From contig NW_027479778.1 of NCBI RefSeq assembly GCF_051014685.1, positions 1 through 64,000 of the forward strand: DNA of 64,000 nt, read 5' to 3'. Under the pieces are notes generated by a model that saw only the letters and a list, made by a program, of their open reading frames with translations, did not search any database and was not told the origin of the DNA. This DNA comes from Ptiloglossa arizonensis (taxonomy: Eukaryota > Arthropoda > Insecta > Hymenoptera > Colletidae). The translations under genes and the position numbers were made by a program. Positions 24,201 to 37,480 of the stretch are shown piece after piece; position 1 is the first letter of the stretch, and each line of letters starts with the position of its first letter.

Positions 24201-25150
24201 TCAATCCGTTCGCGAGATGTGGCAGTTTGGAGGTAAGAAACGCTTGAGAAACTCAAAATTTTCGCAGTTCTGATGCTCGAAACGAATAACTAGAACGACC
24301 TAGGGGAAAAGTACGCATACCGATGTAATCGGGCGAGTTTCTACTTTCAGATGCAACAGAAAATTTGCGGATTGGTCGGTCCGTTCGCGAGATATGGCAG
24401 TTTGGAAGTAAGAAACGCTTGAGAAACTCAAAATTTTCGCAGTTCTGATGCTCGAAACGAATAACTGCAACGGTCTAGGTGAAAACTACACATACCGTTG
24501 TAATCGGGCGAGTTTCTACTTTCAGATGCAACAGAAATTTTGCGGATTGGTCAATCCGTTCGCGAGATGTGGCAGTTTGGAGGTAAGAAACGCTTGAGAA
24601 ACTCAAAATTTTCGCAGTTCTGATGCTCGAAACGAATAACTAGAACGGCCCAGGGGAAAAGTGCGCATATCGTTGTAATCGGGCGAGTTTCTACTTTCAG
24701 AAGCAACAGAAATTTTGCGGATTGGTCAATCCGTTCGCGAGATATGGCAGTTTGGAGGTAAGAAACGCTTGAGAAACTCAAAATTTTCGCAGTTCTGATG
24801 CTCGAAATGAATAACAAGAACGGCCCAGGGGATAAGTACGCATACCGTTGTAATCGGGCGAGTTTCTACTTTCAGATGCAACAGAAATCATGCGGATTGG
24901 TCAATCCGTTCGCGAGATATGGCCGTTTGGATGTAAGAAACGATTGAGAAACTCAAAATTTTCGCAGTTCTGATGCTCGAAACGAATAACTAGAACGGCC
25001 CAGGGGAAAAGTGCGTATATCGTTGTAATCGGGCGAGTTTCTACATTCAAATGCAACAGAAATTTTGCGGATTGTTCAATCCGTTCGCGAGATATGGCAG
25101 TTTGGAGGTAAGAAACGCTTCAGAAACTCAAAATTTTCGCAGTTCTGATG
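21300..25150 (+). repeat. Composite HOR: 10-monomer and 12-monomer shifts
   Basis: Bases 21,300-22,350 recur at 23,050-24,100 (offset 1,750 bp), sharing ttctgatgcaac, ggtttatccg and gattctcgaaacg. Bases 22,350-23,050 recur at 24,450-25,150 (offset 2,100 bp), sharing tgcaacggtctaggtg and aataacaagaacgg. The change of offset near 24.1 kb marks two monomers (cggcccagtgg, cgacctagg) present in the second copy only. Confidence 0.83.
22568..22584 (+). other. CENP-B-box-like motif, 'tatcg' variant (8 of 9 essential bases)
   Basis: In this monomer class the leading segment reads tatcg instead of taccg. This restores the second essential T of the box, so 8 of 9 essential bases and 13 of 17 overall agree. 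The variant occurs in many monomers from about 12.7 kb onward, for example near 24.67, 27.29, 29.91, 34.46, 40.07, 45.85, 47.60, 51.45, 53.03, 55.47, 57.75 and 60.91 kb. It spreads with its HOR unit, so its abundance does not by itself show selection. Confidence 0.4.
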
Positions 25151-28045
25151 CTCGAAACGAGTAACTGGAAGGTCTAGGGGAAAACTACACATACCGTTGT
25201 AATCGGGCGAGTTTCTACTTTCAGAAGCAACAGAAATTTTGCGGATTGGTCAATCCGTTCGCGAGATATGGCAGTTTGGAGGTAAGAAACGCTTGAGAAA
25301 CTCAAAATTTTCGCAGTTCTGATGCTCGAAATGAATAACTAGATCGGCCTAGGGGAGAAGTACGCATACCGTTGTAATCGGGCGAGTTTCTACTTTCAGA
25401 AGCAAGAGAAATTTTGCGGATTGGTCAATCCGTTCGCGAGATATTGCAGTTTGGAGGTAAGAAACGCTTGAGAAACTCAAAATTTTCGCAGTTCTGATGC
25501 TCGAAACGAATAACAAGAACGGCCTAGGGGAAAAGTACGCATACCGATGTAATCGGGCCAGTTTCTACTTTCAGATGCAACAGAAATTTTGCGGATTGGT
25601 TTATCCGTTCGCGAGATGTGGCAGTTTGGAGGTAAGAAACGCTTGAGAAACTCAAAATTTTCGCAGTTCTGATGCTCGAAACGAATAACTAGAACGGCCT
25701 AGGGGAAAAGTACGCATACCGATGTAATCGGGCGAGTTTCTACTTTCAGATGCAACAGAAATCATGCGGATTGGTCAATCCGTTCGCGAGATATGGCCGT
25801 TTGGAGATAAGAAACGCTTTAGAAACTCAAAATTTTCGCAGTTCTGATGCTCGAAACGAATAACTAGAACGGCCCAGTGGAAAAGTGCGCATACCGTTGT
25901 AATCGGGCGAGTTTCTACTTTCAAATGCAACAGAAATTTTGCGGATTGGTCAATCCGTTCGCGAGATATGGCCGTTTGGAGATAAGAAACGCTTTAGAAA
26001 CTCAAAATTTTCGCAGTTCTGATGCTCGAAACGAATAACTAGAACGGCCCAGTGGAAAAGTGCGCATACCGTTGAAATCGGGCGAGTTTCTACTTTCAGA
26101 TGCAACAGAAACTTTGCGGATTGATCAATCCGTTCGCGAGATATGGCAGTTTGGAAGTAAGAAACGCTTGAGAAACTCAAAATTTTCGCAGTTCTGATGC
26201 TCGAAACGAATGACTAGAACGGCCTAGGGGAGTAGTACGCATACCGTTGTAATCGGGCGAGTTTCTACTTTCAGATGCAACAGAAATTATGCGGATTGTT
26301 CAATCCGTTCGCGAGATATGGCAGTTTGGAGGTAAGAAACGCTTGAGAAACTCAAAATTTTCGCAGTTCTGATTCTCGAAACGAATAACTAGAACGGCCT
26401 AGGGGAAAAATGCGCATACCGTTGAAATCGGGCGAGTTTCTACTTTCAGATGCAACAGAAACTTTGCGGATTGATCAATCCGTTCGCGAGATATGGCAGT
26501 TTGGAAGTAAGAAACGCTTGAGAAACTCAAAATTTTCGCAGTTCTGATGCTCGAAACGAATGACTAGAACGGCCTAGGGGAGTAGTACGCATACCGTTGT
26601 AATCGGGCGAGTTTCTACTTTCAGATGCAACAGAAATTATGCGGATTGGTCAATCCGTTCGCGAGATATGGCCGTTTGGATGTAAGAAACGCTTGAGAAA
26701 CACAAAATTTTCGCAGTTCTGATGCTCGAAACGAATAACTAGAACGGCCCAGTGGAAAAGTGCGCATACCGTTGTAATCGGGCGAGTTTCTACTTTCAGA
26801 TGCAACAGAAATATTGCGGATTGGTCAATCCGTTCGCGAGATGTGGCAGTTTGGAGGTAAGAAACGCTTGAGAAACTCAAAATTTTCGCAGTTCTGATGC
26901 TCGAAACGAATAACTAGAACGACCTAGGGGAAAAGTACGCATACCGATGTAATCGGGCGAGTTTCTACTTTCAGATGCAACAGAAAATTTGCGGATTGGT
27001 CGGTCCGTTCGCGAGATATGGCAGTTTGGAAGTAAGAAACGCTTGAGAAACTCAAAATTTTCGCAGTTCTGATGCTCGAAACGAATAACTGCAACGGTCT
27101 AGGTGAAAACTACACATACCGTTGTAATCGGGCGAGTTTCTACTTTCAGATGCAACAGAAATTTTGCGGATTGGTCAATCCGTTCGCGAGATGTGGCAGT
27201 TTGGAGGTAAGAAACGCTTGAGAAACTCAAAATTTTCGCAGTTCTGATGCTCGAAACGAATAACTAGAACGGCCCAGGGGAAAAGTGCGCATATCGTTGT
27301 AATCGGGCGAGTTTCTACTTTCAGAAGCAACAGAAATTTTGCGGATTGGTCAATCCGTTCGCGAGATATGGCAGTTTGGAGGTAAGAAACGCTTGAGAAA
27401 CTCAAAATTTTCGCAGTTCTGATGCTCGAAATGAATAACAAGAACGGCCCAGGGGATAAGTACGCATACCGTTGTAATCGGGCGAGTTTCTACTTTCAGA
27501 TGCAACAGAAATCATGCGGATTGGTCAATCCGTTCGCGAGATATGGCCGTTTGGATGTAAGAAACGATTGAGAAACTCAAAATTTTCGCAGTTCTGATGC
27601 TCGAAACGAATAACTAGAACGGCCCAGGGGAAAAGTGCGTATATCGTTGTAATCGGGCGAGTTTCTACATTCAAATGCAACAGAAATTTTGCGGATTGTT
27701 CAATCCGTTCGCGAAATATGGCAGTTTGGAGGTAAGAAACGCTTCAGAAACTCAAAATTTTCGCAGTTCTGATGCTCGAAACGAGTAACTGGAAGGTCTA
27801 GGGGAAAACTACACATACCGTTGTAATCGGGCGAGTTTCTACTTTCAGAAGCAACAGAAATTTTGCGGATTGGTCAATCCGTTCGCGAGATATGTCAGTT
27901 TGGAGATAAGAAACGCTTGAGAAACTCAAAATTTTCGCAGTTCTGATGCTCGAAATGAATAACTAGATCGGCCTAGGGGAAAAGTACGCATACCGATGTA
28001 ATCGGGCCAGTTTCTACTTTCAGATGCAACAGAAATTTTGCGGAT
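23150..28045 (+). repeat. About 14-15-monomer HOR, two copies
   Basis: The ordered monomer series starting at ggtttatccg (about 23,150) recurs from about 25,600, first at 2,449 bp and then at 2,624 bp. The second copy gained one monomer near 25.78-25.95 kb. Both copies contain gattctcg, the tgcaacggtctaggtg monomer, aataacaagaacgg, gtatatcg and a 1-bp deletion in ctggaaggtctag (about 25,168 and 27,791). That deletion puts the period one base below a multiple of 175. Confidence 0.84.
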
Positions 28046-28744
28046 TGGTTTATCCGTTCGCGAGATGTGGCAGTTTGGAGGTAAGAAACGCTTGAGAAAC
28101 TCAAAATTTTCGCAGTTCTGATGCTCGAAACGAATAACTAGAACGGCCTAGGGGAAAAGTACGCATACCGATGTAATCGGGCGAGTTTCTACTTTCAGAT
28201 GCAACAGAAATCATGCGGATTGGTCAATCCGTTCGCGAGATATGGCCGTTTGGAGATAAGAAACGCTTGAGAAACTCAAAATTTTCGCAGTTCTGATTCT
28301 CGAAACGAATAACTAGAACGGCCTAGGGGAAAAATGCGCATACCGTTGAAATCGGGCGAGTTTCTACTTTCAGATGCAACAGAAACTTTGCGGATTGATC
28401 AATCCGTTCGCGAGATATGTCAGTTTGGAGATAAGAAACGCTTGAGAAACTCAAAATTTTCGCAGTTCTGATGCTCGAAATGAATAACTAGATCGGCCTA
28501 GGGAAGAAGTACGCATACCGTTGTAATCGGGCGAGTTTCTACTTTCAGAAGCAAGAGAAATTTTGCGGATTGGTCAATCCGTTCGCGAGATATTGCAGTT
28601 TGGAGGTAAGAAACGCTTGAGAAACTCAAAATTTTCGCAGTTCTGATGCTCGAAACGAATAACAAGAACGGCCTAGGGGAAAAGTACGCATACCGATGTA
28701 ATCGGGCCAGTTTCTACTTTCAGATGCAACAGAAATTTTGCGGA

Positions 28745-30790
28745 TTGGTTTATCCGTTCGCGAGATGTGGCAGTTTGGAGGTAAGAAACGCTTGAGAAAC
28801 TCAAAATTTTCGCAGTTCTGATGCTCGAAACGAATAACTAGAACGGCCTAGGGGAAAAGTACGCATACCGATGTAATCGGGCGAGTTTCTACTTTCAGAT
28901 GCAACAGAAATCATGCGGATTGGTCAATCCGTTCGCGAGATATGGCCGTTTGGAGATAAGAAACGCTTTAGAAACTCAAAATTTTCGCAGTTCTGATGCT
29001 CGAAACGAATAACTAGAACGGCCCAGTGGAAAAGTGCGCATACCGTTGTAATCGGGCGAGTTTCTACTTTCAAATGCAACAGAAATTTTGCGGATTGGTC
29101 AATCCGTTCGCGAGATATGGCAGTTTGGAGCTAAGAAACGCTTGAGAAAATCAAAATTTTCGCAGTTCTGATGCTCGAAACGAATGACTAGAACGGCCTA
29201 GGGGAGTAGTACGAATACCGTTGTAATCGGGCGAGTTTCTACTTTCAGATGCAACAGAAATTATGCGGATTGTTCAATCCGTTCGCGAGATATGGCAGTT
29301 TGGAGGTAAGAAACGCTTGAGAAACTCAAAATTTTCGCAGTTCTGATGCTCGAAACGAATAACTAGAACGGCCTAGGGGAAAAATGCGCATACCGTTGAA
29401 ATCGGGCGAGTTTCTACTTTCTGATGCAACAGAAACTTTGCGGATTGATCAATCCGTTCGCGAGATATGGCAGTTTGGAAGTAAGAAACGCTTGAGAAAC
29501 ACAAAATTTTCGCAGTTCTGATGCTCGAAACGAATGACTAGAACGGCCTAGGGGAGTAGTACGCATACCGTTGTAATCGGGCGAGTTTCTACTTTCAGAT
29601 GCAACAGAAATTATGCGGATTGGTCAATCCGTTCGCGAGATATGGCCGTTTGGATGTAAGAAACGCTTGAGAAACACAAAATTTTCGCAGTTCTGATGCT
29701 CGAAACGAATAACTAGAACGGCCCAGTGGAAAAGTGCGCATACCGTTGTAATCGGGCGAGTTTCTACCTTCAGATGCAACAGAAATTTTGCGGATTGGTC
29801 AATCCGTTCGCGAGATGTGGCAGTTTGGAGGTAAGAAACGCTTGAGAAACTCAAAATTTTCGCAGTTCTGATGCTCGAAACGAATAACTAGAACGGCCCA
29901 GGGGAAAAGTGCGCATATCGTTGTAATCGGGCGAGTTTCTACTTTCAGAAGCAACAGAAATTTTGCGGATTGGTCAATCCGTTCGCGAGATATGGCAGTT
30001 TGGAGGTAAGAAACGCTTGAGAAACTCAAAATTTTCGCAGTTCTGATGCTCGAAATGAATAACTAGAACGGCCCAGGGGATAAGTACGCATACCGTTGTA
30101 ATCGGGCGAGTTTCTACTTTCAGATGCAACAGAAATCATGCGGATTGGTCAATCCGTTCGCGAGATATGGCCGTTTGGATGTAAGAAACGATTGACAAAC
30201 TCAAAATTTTCGCAGTTCTGATGCTCGAAACGAATAGCTAGAACGGCCCAGGGGAAAAGTGCGTATATCGTTGTAATCGGGCGAGTTTCTACATCAAATG
30301 CAACAGAAATTTTGCGGATTGTTCAATCCGTTCGCGAGATATGGCAGTTTGGAGGTAAGAAACGCTTCAGAAACTCAAAATTTTCGCAGTTCTGATGCTC
30401 GAAACGAATAACTGGAAGGTCTAGGGGAAAACTACACATACCGTTGTAATCGGGCGAGTTTCTACTTTCAGAAGCAACAGAAATTTTGCGGATTGGTCAA
30501 TCCGTTCGCGAGATAAGGCAGTTTGGAGGTAAGAAACGCTTGAGAAACTCAAAATTTTCGCAGTTCTGATGCTCGAAATGAATAACTAGATCGGCCTAGG
30601 GGAGAAGTACGCATACCGTTGTAATCGGGCGAGTTTCTACTTTCAGAAGCAACAGAAATTTTGCGGATTGGTCAATCCGTTCGCGAGATATTGCAGTTTG
30701 GAGGTAAGAAACGCTTGAGAAACTCAAAATTTTCGCAGTTCTGATGCTCGAAACGAATAACAAGAACGGCCTAGGGAAAAAGTACGCATA
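28745..30790 (+). repeat. Third, shortened copy of the 23.15-kb HOR
   Basis: Starting again at ggtttatccg, the same monomer order appears but two monomers (the cgacctagg and tgcaacggtctaggtg classes) are missing. It retains catatcg (about 29,911), gtatatcg (about 30,264), ctggaaggtctag (about 30,413), tagatcgg and aataacaagaacgg. A short four-monomer fragment of the same series lies just upstream at about 28,045-28,700. Confidence 0.8.
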
Positions 30791-33070
30791 CCGATGTAAT
30801 CGGGCGAGTTTCTACATTCAAATGCAACAGAAATTTTGCGGATTGTTCAATCCGTTCGCGAGATATGGCAGTTTGGAGGTAAGAAACGCTTCAGAAACTC
30901 AAAATTTTCGCTGTTCTGATGCTCGAAACGAATAACTGGAACGGTCTAGGGGAAAACTACACATAACGTTGTAATCGGGCGAGTTTCTACTTTCAGATGC
31001 AACAGAAATTTTGCGGATCGGTCAATCCGTTCGCGAGATATGGCAGTTTGGAGATAAGAAACGCTTGAGAAACTCAAAATTTTCGCAGTTCTGATGCTCG
31101 AAACGAATGACTAGAACGGCCTAGGGGAGAAGTACGCATACCGTTGTAATCGGGCGAGTTTCTACTTTCAGATGCAACAGAAATTATGAGGATTGGTCAA
31201 TCCGTTCGCGAGATATGGCCGTTTGGATGTAAGAAACGCTTGAGAAACTCAAAATTTTCGCAGTTCTGATGCTCGAAACGAATAACTAGACGGCCTAGGG
31301 GAAAAGTGCGCATACCGTTGTAATCGGGCTAGTTTCTACATTCAGAAGCAACAGAAATTTTGCGGATTGGTCAATCCGTTCGCGAGATATGGCAGTTTGG
31401 AGGTAAGAAACGCTTGAGAAACTCAAAATTTTCGAAGTTCTGATGCTCGAAATGAATAACTAGAACGGCCTAGGGGAGAAGTACGCATACCGTTGTAATT
31501 GGTCGACTTTCTACTTTCAGATGCAACAGAAATTTTGCGGATTGATCAATCCGTTCGCGAGATATGGCAGTTTGGAAATAAGAAACGCTTGAGAAACTCA
31601 AAATTTTCGCAGTTCTGATGCTAGAAACGAGTAACTAGAACGGCCTAGGGGAAAAGTACGCATACCGTTGTAATCGAGCGAGTTTCTACTTTCAGATGCA
31701 ACAGAAATTTTGCGGATTCATCAATCCGTTCGCGAGATATGGCAGTTTGGATGTAAGAAACGCTTGAGAAACTCGAAATTTTCGCAGTTCTGATGCTCGA
31801 AACGAATAACTAGAACGACCTAGGGGAAAAGTACGCATACCGATGTAATCGGGCGAGTTTCTACTTTCAGATGCAACAGAAATTTTGCGGATTGGTCGGT
31901 CCGGTCGCGAGATATGGCAGTTTGGAAGTAAGAAACGCTTGAGAAACTCAAAATTTTCGCAGTTCTGATGCTCGAAACGAATAACTGGAACGGTCTAGGG
32001 GAAAACTACACATACCGTTGTAATCGGGCGAGTTTCTACTTTCAGATGCAACAGAAATTTTGCGGATTGGTCAATCCGTTCGCGAGATGTGGCAGTTTGG
32101 AGGTAAGAAACGCTTGAGAAACTCAAAATTTTCGCAGTTCCGATGCTCGAAACGAATAACTAGAACGGCCTAGGGGAAAAGTACGCATACCGTTGAAATC
32201 GGGCGAGTTTCTACTTTCAGATGCAACAGAAACTTTGCGGATTGATCAATCCGTTCGCGAGATATGGCAGTTTGGAGATAAGAAACGCTTTAGAAACTCA
32301 AAATTTTCGCAGTTCTGATGCTCGAAACGAATAACTAGAACGGCCTAGGGGAAAAATGCGCATACCGTTGAAATCGGGCGAGTTTCTACTTTCAGATGCA
32401 ACAGAAACTTTGCGGATTGATCAATCCGTTCGCGAGATATGGCAGTTTGGAAGTAAGAAATGCTTGAGAAACTCAAAATTTTCGTAGTTCTGATGCTTGA
32501 AACGAATGACTAGAACGGCCTAGGGGAGAAGTACGCATACCGTTGTAATCGGGCGTGTTTCTACTTTCAGATGCAACAGAAATTTTGCGGATTGATCAAT
32601 CCGTTCGCGAGATATGGCAGTTTGGAGCTAAGAAATGCTTGAGAAACTCAAAATTTTCGCAGTTCTGATGCTCGAAACGAATGACTAGAACGGCCTAGGG
32701 GAGTAGTACGCATACCGTTGTAATCGGGCGAGTTTCTACTTTCAGATGCAACAGAAATTAAGCGGATTGGTAAATCCGTTCGCGAGATATGGCCGTTTGG
32801 ATGTAAGAAACGCTTGAGAAACACAAAATTTTCGCAGTTCTGATGCTCGAAACGAATAACTAGAACGGCCCAGTGGAAAAGAGCGCATACCGTTGTAATC
32901 GGGCGAGTTTCTACTTTCAGATGCAACAGAAATATTGTGGATTGGTCAATCCGTTCGCGAGATGTGGCAGTTTGGAGGTAAGAAACGCTTGAGAAACTCA
33001 AAATTTTCGCAGTTCTGATGCTCGAAACGAATAACTAGAACGACCTAGGGGAAAAGTACGCATACCGATG
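30790..33070 (+). repeat. Mosaic block introducing the 'attatgagg' and 'ggtcgac' monomer classes
   Basis: About 13 monomers. New classes appear here: attatgagg (about 31,184), tagacggcc with a 1-bp deletion (about 31,288), aattggtcgac (31,502 for gtcgac), atgctagaaacgag and the gattcatcaatcc dyad. These recur through the rest of the window. Interspersed are monomers from the previous domain (aaatgcgc...ttgaaatcggg, aattaagcgg near 32,757). This is the transition between two variant domains; only satellite is present. Confidence 0.75.
31502..31507. repeat. gtcgac marker of the aattggtcgac monomer class (first of ten)
   Basis: In this class the usual aatcgggcgag is aattggtcgac, creating a six-base palindrome and removing CGGG from the CENP-B-box-like motif. 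I find gtcgac at 31502, 36925, 39025, 42000, 44114, 50236, 50586, 53562, 56013 and 62342, always at this monomer position. The class is absent before 31.5 kb, so it is a useful lineage marker for the right half of the array. Confidence 0.85.
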
Positions 33071-33071
33071 T

Positions 33072-34600
33072 AATCGGGCCAGTTTCTACTTTCAGATGCA
33101 ACAGAAATTTTGCGGATTGGTTTATCCGTTCGCGAGATGTGGCAGTTTGGAGGTAAGAAACGCTTGAGAAACTCAAAATTTTCGCAGTTCTGATGCTCGA
33201 AACGAATAACTAGAACGGCCTAGGGGAAAAGTACGCATACCGATGTAATCGGGCGAGTTTCTACTTTCAGATGCAACAGAAATCATGCGGATTGGTCAAT
33301 CCGTTCGCGAGATATGGCCGTTTGGAGATAAGAAACGCTTTAGAAACTCAAAATTTTCGCAGTTCTGATGCTCGAAACGAATAACTAGAACGGCCCAGTG
33401 GAAAAGTGCGCATACCGTTGTAATCGGGCGAGTTTCTACTTTCAAATGCAACAGAAATTTTGCGGATTGGTCAATCCGTTCGCGAGATATGGCAGTTTGG
33501 AGCTAAGAAACGCTTGAGAAAATCAAAATTTTCGCAGTTCTGATGCTCGAAACGAATGACTAGAACGGCCTAGGGGAGTAGTACGCATACCGTTGTAATC
33601 GGGCGAGTTTCTACTTTCAGATGCAACAGAAATTATGCGGATTGTTCAATCCGTTCGCGAGATATGGCAGTTTGGAGGTAAGAAACGCTTGAGAAACTCA
33701 AAATTTTCGCAGTTCTGATGCTCGAAACGAATAACTAGAACGGCCTAGGGGAAAAATGCGCATACCGTTGAAATCGGGCGAGTTTCTACTTTCTGATGCA
33801 ACAGAAACTTTGCGGATTGATCAATCCGTTCGCGAGATATGGCAGTTTGGAAGTAAGAAACGCTTGAGAAACACAAAATTTTCGCAGTTCTGATGCTCGA
33901 AACGAATGACTAGAACGGCCTAGGGGAGTAGTACGCATACCGTTGTAATCGGGCGAGTTTCTACTTTCAGATGCAACAGAAATTATGCGGATTGGTCAAT
34001 CCGTTCGCGAGATATGGCCGTTTGGATGTAAGAAACGCTTGAGAAACACAAAATTTTCGCAGTTCTGATGCTCGAAACGAATAACTAGAACGGCCCAGTG
34101 GAAAAGTGCGCATACCGATGTAATCGGGCGAGTTTCTACTTTCAGATGCAACAGAAATTTTGCGGATTGGTCGGTCCGTTCGCGAGATATGGCAGTTTGG
34201 AAGTAAGAAACGCTTGAGAAACTCAAAATTTTCGCAGTTCTGATGCTCGAAACGAATAACTGCAACGGTCTAGGTGAAAACTACACATACCGTTGTAATC
34301 GGGCGAGTTTCTACTTTCAGATGCAACAGAAATTTTGCGGATTGGTCAATCCGTTCGCGAGATGTGGCAGTTTGGAGGTAAGAAACGCTTGAGAAACTCA
34401 AAATTTTCGCAGTTCTGATGCTCGAAACGAATAACTAGAACGGCCCAGGGGAAAAGTGCGCATATCGTTGTAATCGGGCGAGTTTCTACATTCAAATGCA
34501 ACAGAAATTTTGCGGATTGTTCAATCCGTTCGCGAGATATGGCAGTTTGGAGTTAAGAAACGCTTCAGAAACTCAAAATTTTCGCAGTTCTGATGCTCGA
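33072..34600 (+). repeat. Distant duplicate of 28.70-30.4 kb
   Basis: The segment from atcgggccag at 33,073 matches that at 28,701 at an offset of 4,372 bp (25 monomers minus 3, accounted for by three intervening 1-bp deletions). The private gagaaaatcaaaa is shared at about 29,146 and 33,518. Colinearity ends near 34.1 kb, where a ccgatg...ggtcggtcc monomer is fused in, followed by catatcg and ggtctagggg monomers. Confidence 0.8.
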
Positions 34601-37480
34601 AACGAATAACTGGAACGGTCTAGGGGAAAACTACACATACCGTTGTAATCGGCGAGTTTCTACTTTCAGAAGCAACAGAAATTTTGCGGATTGGTCAATC
34701 CGTTCGCGAGATATGGCAGTTTGGAAGTAAGAAACGCTTGAGAAACTCAAAATTTTCGTAGTTCTGATGCTTGAAACGAATGACTAGAACGGCCTAGGGG
34801 AGAAGTGCGCATACCGTTGTAATCGGGCGAGTTTCTACTTTCAGAAGCAACAGAAATTTTGCGGATTGGTCAATCCGTTCGCGAGATATGGCAGTTTGGA
34901 TGTAAGAAACGCTTGAGAAACTCAAAATTTTCGCAGTTCTGATGCTCGAAATGAATAACTAGAACGGCCCAGGGGATAAGTACGCATACCGTTGTAATCG
35001 GGCGAGTTTCTACTTTCAGATGCAACAGAAATCATGCGGATTGGTCAATCCGTTCGCGAGATATGGCCGTTTGGATGTAAGAAACGATTGAGAAACTCAA
35101 AATTTTCGCAGTTCTGATGCTCGAAACGAATAACTAGAACGGCCCAGGGGAAAAGTGCGTATATCGTTGTAATCGGGCGAGTTTCTACATTCAAATGCAA
35201 CAGAAATTTTGCGGATTGTTCAATCCGTTCGCGAGATATGGCAGTTTGGAGGTAAGAAACGCTTCAGAAACTCAAAATTTTCGCAGTTCTGATGCTCGAA
35301 ACGAATAACTGGAACGGTCTAGGGGAAAACTACACATACCGTTGTAATCGGGCGAGTTTCTACTTTCAGATGCAACAGAAATTTTGCGGATTGTTCAATC
35401 CGTTCGCGAGATATGGCAGTTTGGAGGTAAGAAACGCTTCAGAAACTCAAAATTTTCGCAGTTCTGATGCTCGAAACGAATAACTGGAACGGTCTAGGGG
35501 AAAACTACACATAACGTTGTAATCGGGCGAGTTTCTACTTTCAGATGCAACAGAAATTTTGCGGATCGGTCAATCCGTTCGCGAGATATGGCAGTTTGGA
35601 GGTAAGAAACGCTTGAGAAACTCAAAATTTTCGCAGTTCTGATGCTCGAAACGAATAACTAGAACCGCCTAGGGGAAAAGTGCGCATACCGTTGTAATCG
35701 GGCGAGTTTCTATTTTCAGATGCAACAGAAATTTTGCGGAATGATCAATCCGTTCGCGAGATATGGCAGTTTGGAGATAAGAAACGCTTGAGAAACTCAA
35801 AATTTTCGCAGTTCTGATGCTCGAAACGAATAACTGGAACGGTCTAGGGGAAAACTACACATACCGTTGTAATCGGGCGAGTTTCCACTTTCAGATGCAA
35901 CAGAAATTTTGCGGATTGGTCAATCCGTTCGCGAGATGTGGCAGTTTGGAGGTAAGAAACGCTTGAGAAACTCAAAATTTTCGCAGTTCTGATGCTCGAA
36001 ACGAATAACTAGAACGGCCTAGGGGAAAAGTACGCATACCGATGTAATCGGGCGAGTTTCTACTTTCAGGTGCAACAGAAATTTTGCCGATTGGTCTATC
36101 CGTTCGCGAGATATGGCAGTTTGGAAATAAGAAACGCTTGAGAAACTCAAAATTTTCGCAGTTCTGATGCTCGAAACGAATAACTGGAACGGTCTAGTGG
36201 GAAACTACACATACCGTTGTAATTGGGCGAGTTTCTACTTTCAGATGCAACAGAAATTTTGCGGATTGGTCAATCCGTTCGCGAGATATGGCAGTTTGGA
36301 AGTAAGAAACGCTTGAGAAACTCAAAATTTTCGCTGTTCTGATGTTCGAAACGAATGACTAGAACGGCCTAGGGGAGAAGTACGCATACCGTTGTAATCG
36401 GGCGAGTTTCTACTTTCAGATGCAACAGAAATTTTGCGGATTGATCAATCCGTTCGCGAGATATGGCAGTTTGGAGATAAGAAACGCTTGAGAAACTCAA
36501 AATTTTCGCAGTTCTGATGCTCGAAACGAATGACTAGAACGGCCTAGAGGAGAAGTACGCATACCGTTGTAATCGGGCGAGTTTCTACTTTCAGATGCAA
36601 CAGAAATTATGAGGATTGGTCAATCCGTTCGCGAGATATGGCCGTTTGGATGTAAGAAACGCTTGAGAAACTCAAAATTTTCGCAGTTCTGATGCTCGAA
36701 ACGAATAACTAGACGGCCTAGGGGAAAAGTGCGCATACCGTTGTAATCGGGCGAGTTTCTACTTTCAGAAGCAACAGAAATTTTGCGGATTGGTCAATCC
36801 GTTCGCGAGATATGGCAGTTTGGAGGTAAGAAACGCTTGAGAAACTCAAAATTTTCGCAGTTCTGATGCTCGAAATGCATAACTACAACGGCCTAGGGGA
36901 GAAGTACGCATACCGTTGTAATTGGTCGACTTTCTACTTTCAGATGCAACAGAAATTTTGCGGATTGATCAATCCGTTCGCGAGATATGGCAGTTTGGAA
37001 ATAAGAAACGCTTGAGAAACTCAAAATTTTCGCAGTTCTGATGCTAGAAACGAGTAACTAGAACGGCCTAGGGGAAAAGTACGCATACCGTTGTAATCGA
37101 GCGAGTTTCTACTTTCAGATGCAACAGAAATTTTGCGGATTCATCAATCCGTTCGCGAGATATGGCAGTTTGGATGTAAGAAACGCTTGAGAAACTCGAA
37201 ATTTTCGCAGTTCTGATGCTCGAAACGAATAACTGGAACGTCCTAGGGGAAAACTACACATACCGTTGTAATCGGGCGAGTCTCTACTTTCAGATGCAAC
37301 AGAAATTTTGCGGATTGGTCAATACGTTCGCGAGATATGGCAGTTTGGAGGTAAGAAACGCTTGAGAAACTCAAAATTTGCGCAGTTCTGATGCTTGAAA
37401 CGAATAACTAGAACGGCCTAGGGGAAAACTACACATACCGTTGTAATCGGGCGAGTTTCTACTTTCAGATGCAACAGAAA
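34600..37480 (+). repeat. Mosaic block with a duplicate of 31.1-31.8 kb
   Basis: About 16 monomers. Around 35.2-35.5 kb two nearly identical monomers (gattgttcaatcc, cgcttcagaaac, ctggaacggtc) stand side by side, 175 bp apart. From about 36,520 to 37,210 the order attatgagg, tagacggcc, aattggtcgac, atgctagaaacg, gattcatcaatcc repeats 31.10-31.79 kb at an offset of 5,423 bp. Only satellite is seen. Confidence 0.75.
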
